Shown piece by piece: positions 63,837 to 64,000 of a stretch of DNA of 64,000 bases (position 1 is the first letter of the stretch; each line of letters begins with the position of its first letter). The translations under genes and the position numbers were made by a program. The notes under the pieces were generated by a model. That model was given only the letters and a program-made list of their open reading frames with translations, was not told the DNA's origin and ran no database searches. Location: contig NZ_JBAKFF010000001.1 in the NCBI RefSeq assembly GCF_040838345.1, forward strand, positions 1,550,001 through 1,614,000, written 5' to 3'. This DNA comes from Spiribacter sp. 1M189 (GTDB lineage Bacteria > Pseudomonadota > Gammaproteobacteria > Nitrococcales > Nitrococcaceae).

Positions 63837-63881
63837 TCCTTCGCCTCCTCTGGCCCGGCGGTTTGCCGTAAAGTGGCGACC

Positions 63882-64000
63882 ATGGCCGGCCGAATCCCAG
63901 ATACCTTCATCGACGAACTGCTCGCCCGAGTCGATATCGCGGATATCGTGGGCGAGCGGGTGCAGCTGCGCCGTTCCGGGAGCAACCACCTCGGACTCTG
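63882..64000 (+). CDS. dnaG: DNA primase DnaG (5' part only)
   Basis: From the ATG at 63882 the frame is open to the window end (39 codons): MAGRIPDTFIDELLARVDI, then ADIVGERVQLRRSGSNHLGL. This is the N-terminal helix leading into the CHC2 zinc-binding domain of bacterial primase. The position after rpsU and yqeY confirms it. Confidence 0.93.
   Translation, partial: MAGRIPDTFIDELLARVDIADIVGERVQLRRSGSNHLGL

Overview
The window is high-GC DNA from a gammaproteobacterium, probably a halophilic or Chromatiales/Ectothiorhodospiraceae-type lineage. The grounds are a complete Kdo/heptose LPS pathway, the glnE-ilvE, aroQ-accB-accC and rpsU-yqeY-dnaG gene orders, a cyanide-insensitive-type bd oxidase with cydDC, and several acidic proteins. 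The lineage below class level is a guess. Both ends are cut inside genes: a GntR regulator on the left and dnaG on the right.

Layout. 0-5 kb holds regulators and small-molecule metabolism: GntR, alpha/beta hydrolase, LysR, acetamidase/formamidase, a lipoprotein and a CMD-family protein. 5.1-6.8 kb holds hemH and a LysE/ArgO exporter. 6.9-9.3 kb is a periplasmic sulfur-handling set (double rhodanese, DsrE-like protein, YgaP-like membrane protein) divergent from a Crp/Fnr regulator. 9.4-15.3 kb is cioA-cioB-cydD-cydC. 15.4-18.9 kb holds a tartrate/D-malate dehydrogenase, a dienelactone hydrolase and a gamma-glutamyltransferase. 18.9-20.2 kb holds mutM, rpmG and rpmB. 20.4-25.3 kb holds cbpA, a REP-associated tyrosine transposase (RAYT), pcm, a rhodanese and a tolC-like gene. 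25.3-47.1 kb is a large LPS core/envelope region: waaA, GT9, kdkA, hldE, two lpxL-type acyltransferases, waaF, UDP-xylose synthase, GT2, GT4, two GT8, GT4, GT9, waaL-like, hldD, zinc-finger protein, ilvE, glnE and GT25. 47.3-54.6 kb holds groEL-groES under a sigma70 promoter with a CIRCE operator, then cutA-dsbD-tlpA-aroQ-accB-accC. 54.6-64 kb is housekeeping: tauE-like, NDUFA9-like, cca, uppP, nucleotidyl cyclase, midA-like, folK, folB, plsY, tsaD, rpsU, yqeY and dnaG.

The most unusual feature is a dispersed 11-bp word, GGGACAGGCAC. I find 23 exact copies plus near variants (including GGGACAGCCAC), against well under one expected by chance. Twenty-one of the 23 lie between 14.1 and 38 kb. 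Most are inside coding sequences, on either strand and in several reading frames; all six frames of the word are stop-free. They sit in linkers, at gene junctions, at gene ends and in ordinary loops of conserved proteins, often with no obvious length change against remembered homologues. waaF alone carries five copies. The RAYT gene, with a REP-like palindrome beside its start, lies inside this cluster. The word could be a RAYT/REP-related microelement or an uptake-signal-like motif; the sequence alone does not decide.

Functionally, the LPS region provides Kdo transfer and phosphorylation, ADP-heptose synthesis (HldE, HldD), heptose addition (WaaF and other GT9s), core decoration (GT2, GT4, GT8, GT25, a UDP-xylose supply), O-antigen ligation and lipid A acylation.
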